From Thiobacillus sp. (GTDB lineage Bacteria; Pseudomonadota; Gammaproteobacteria; Burkholderiales; Thiobacillaceae): a stretch of DNA of 35,073 bases. The position numbers and the translations under genes are program-made. Positions 34,079 to 35,073 of this stretch are shown one piece after another. Every line of letters begins with the position of its first letter. Within the stretch, counting starts at the first letter, position 1. The notes under the pieces are model-generated. The model was not told the origin of the DNA and ran no database searches. It was given only the letters and a program-made list of their open reading frames with translations. Where the stretch lies: contig JANJWS010000008.1 of the NCBI GenBank assembly GCA_024709425.1, positions 1 to 35,073 of the forward strand. Direction: 5' to 3'.

Positions 34079-35073
34079 TTCTCCAGGTCAGCCAGCGTGG
34101 TCGTTTCGTGTGCCGACCGGGCCGCACTTTTCTTGGTGCGGTTGGCGAAGCTCACCGCGACCCCGGCCGCGGCGCCCGCCACCGCAGCCGCGGCCCCGAT
34201 CTTGAGCGGATCGGACGGCGTCGAGAGCGGGCGGTAGAAGCTGCCTGCATCCCAGAAGTCGGGTTCGGAACACCCCAGGCAGCCGTGCCCGGATTCCACC
34301 GGCCAGGAGGTGCCGTCGTTCCACTTGGTGGTGGCGCAGGCGTTGTAGGTCACCGGCCCCTTGCAGCCCAGTTCGAACAGGCACCAGCCCTTGCGCGCCC
34401 CCTCGTCGTCGAAGCTCTTGGCGAACTTGCCCTGGTCGTAGAACGGCCGCCGGTAGCAGCGGTCGTGGATGGTCTCGCCGTAGAACGCGAGAGGGCGCTT
34501 CTTGGCGTCGAGCTCGGGCAGGCGGCCAAAGGTGAGGAAATGGGTCAGCACGCCGGTCATCACGACCGGGATGGGCGGGCAGCCGGGAATGTTGACGATG
34601 GGCTTGTCCTTGATGATGTCGGACACGGACACGGCGCCAGTGGGGTTCGGCCTGGCCTTGGGGATGCCGCCGAAGGCCGCGCACGAGCCCATCGCCACGA
34701 TGGCGGCGGCACCGGCGGCGGCTTCCTTCAGCAAATCGACGTTGGTGCGTCCAGCGATGCACGAGTACGCGCCGTCGAGCCCGAGCGGAATCGAGCCATC
34801 GACGATCAGCAGGTACTTGCCGGCGTTGTCCTTCATCGTGGCGTGCAGCGCTTCCTCCGCCTGGTGGCCGGCGGCGGCCATCAGCGTTTCCTGGTAGTCG
34901 AGCGACACCATGTCGAAGATCATGCCTTCCAGCGTCGGCGAGTGCGAGCGCGTGATCGACTCGGTGCAGCCGGTGCATTCCTGGAACGGCAGCCAGATCA
35001 CCGACGGCCGCCGCGCCGCCGCGATCGCCTCGGCCATGGCACGGCCGGCGCCCGGCGGCAGCGCCATCATCGA
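34075..35073 (-). CDS. hynS: [NiFe] hydrogenase small subunit, 5' end outside window
   Basis: The frame runs off the right-hand edge, so the start and the expected twin-arginine leader are not visible; about 332 residues are. Ligands for the three Fe-S clusters are seen: the proximal ECTGCTES, GSCAAFGG and IPGCPP, then HDRCYRRPF, CLFELGCKGPVTYNACAT and GHGCLGCSEPDFWD for the distal and medial clusters. Near the C terminus a hydrophobic helix (LKIGAAAAVAGAAAGVAVSF) followed by basic residues would anchor it to the membrane beside Isp1. It leads the long hydrogenase-ATPase run; the promoter is out of view. Confidence 0.95.
   Translation of the reverse strand, partial: SMMALPPGAGRAMAEAIAAARRPSVIWLPFQECTGCTESITRSHSPTLEGMIFDMVSLDYQETLMAAAGHQAEEALHATMKDNAGKYLLIVDGSIPLGLDGAYSCIAGRTNVDLLKEAAAGAAAIVAMGSCAAFGGIPKARPNPTGAVSVSDIIKDKPIVNIPGCPPIPVVMTGVLTHFLTFGRLPELDAKKRPLAFYGETIHDRCYRRPFYDQGKFAKSFDDEGARKGWCLFELGCKGPVTYNACATTKWNDGTSWPVESGHGCLGCSEPDFWDAGSFYRPLSTPSDPLKIGAAAAVAGAAAGVAVSFANRTKKSAARSAHETTTLADLEK

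Overview
The window is high-GC DNA from a betaproteobacterium. The mixture of an Isp-type [NiFe] hydrogenase, sulfur-handling rhodaneses with a TauE-type exporter, a bacterial A/V-type ATPase and a PEP-CTERM protein suggests a chemolithoautotroph close to Thiobacillus. That placement is inferred from gene content, not from a search. I see no rRNA, tRNA, CRISPR array or transposase.

Layout. 1-1909 (+): the end of an SXT/ICE-type conjugation cluster (3' part of traD plus a TIGR03747-like membrane protein), followed by a terminator and an AT-rich spacer. 2157-2873 (-): a lone PEP-CTERM protein behind a candidate sigma-54 promoter. 3148-6540 (-): a sulfur-related run of ArsR-rhodanese regulator, periplasmic rhodanese, TauE/SafE exporter, a short remnant ORF and an MFS transporter. 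A divergent pyruvate kinase lies at 6633-8567 (+). 8568-9214 is a repeat-rich spacer. 9215-14285 (-): a translationally coupled trio of Tat-type substrate-binding protein, membrane GGDEF/EAL protein and outer-membrane porin. 15067-17127 (+): feoB with a damaged G domain, behind a promoter and a Fur-like box. 17203-18531 (-): a PhoX/DUF839 protein. 18767-20775 (+): a 74-aa unknown protein and glgP.

20763-35073 (-): one continuous co-directional run, read in transcription order as hynS-isp1-isp2-hynL-hupE followed by a complete A/V-type ATPase set H/G-C-I-K-F-E-A-B-D. Most junctions overlap by 1-4 nt or are under 35 nt apart. The three larger gaps at the ATPase end (E, A and D) hold small repeats, and the A/B junction holds a repeat inside coding sequence.

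How the parts may work together. The hydrogenase would take electrons from periplasmic H2 through the small-subunit clusters to Isp1 (heme b) and Isp2 (CCG/Fe-S, HdrD-like). HupE would supply nickel, and the ATPase sits directly behind in the same apparent operon. The sulfur cluster looks like a persulfide-responsive unit with sulfur transfer in the periplasm and export of a sulfur oxyanion. The trio of binding protein, GGDEF/EAL protein and porin looks like a ligand-sensing c-di-GMP module, because no ABC permease or ATPase accompanies the binding protein. A family of GC-rich palindromes (five copies plus an inverted pair) decorates the spacers, and one copy has been absorbed into the C terminus of the ATPase A subunit.
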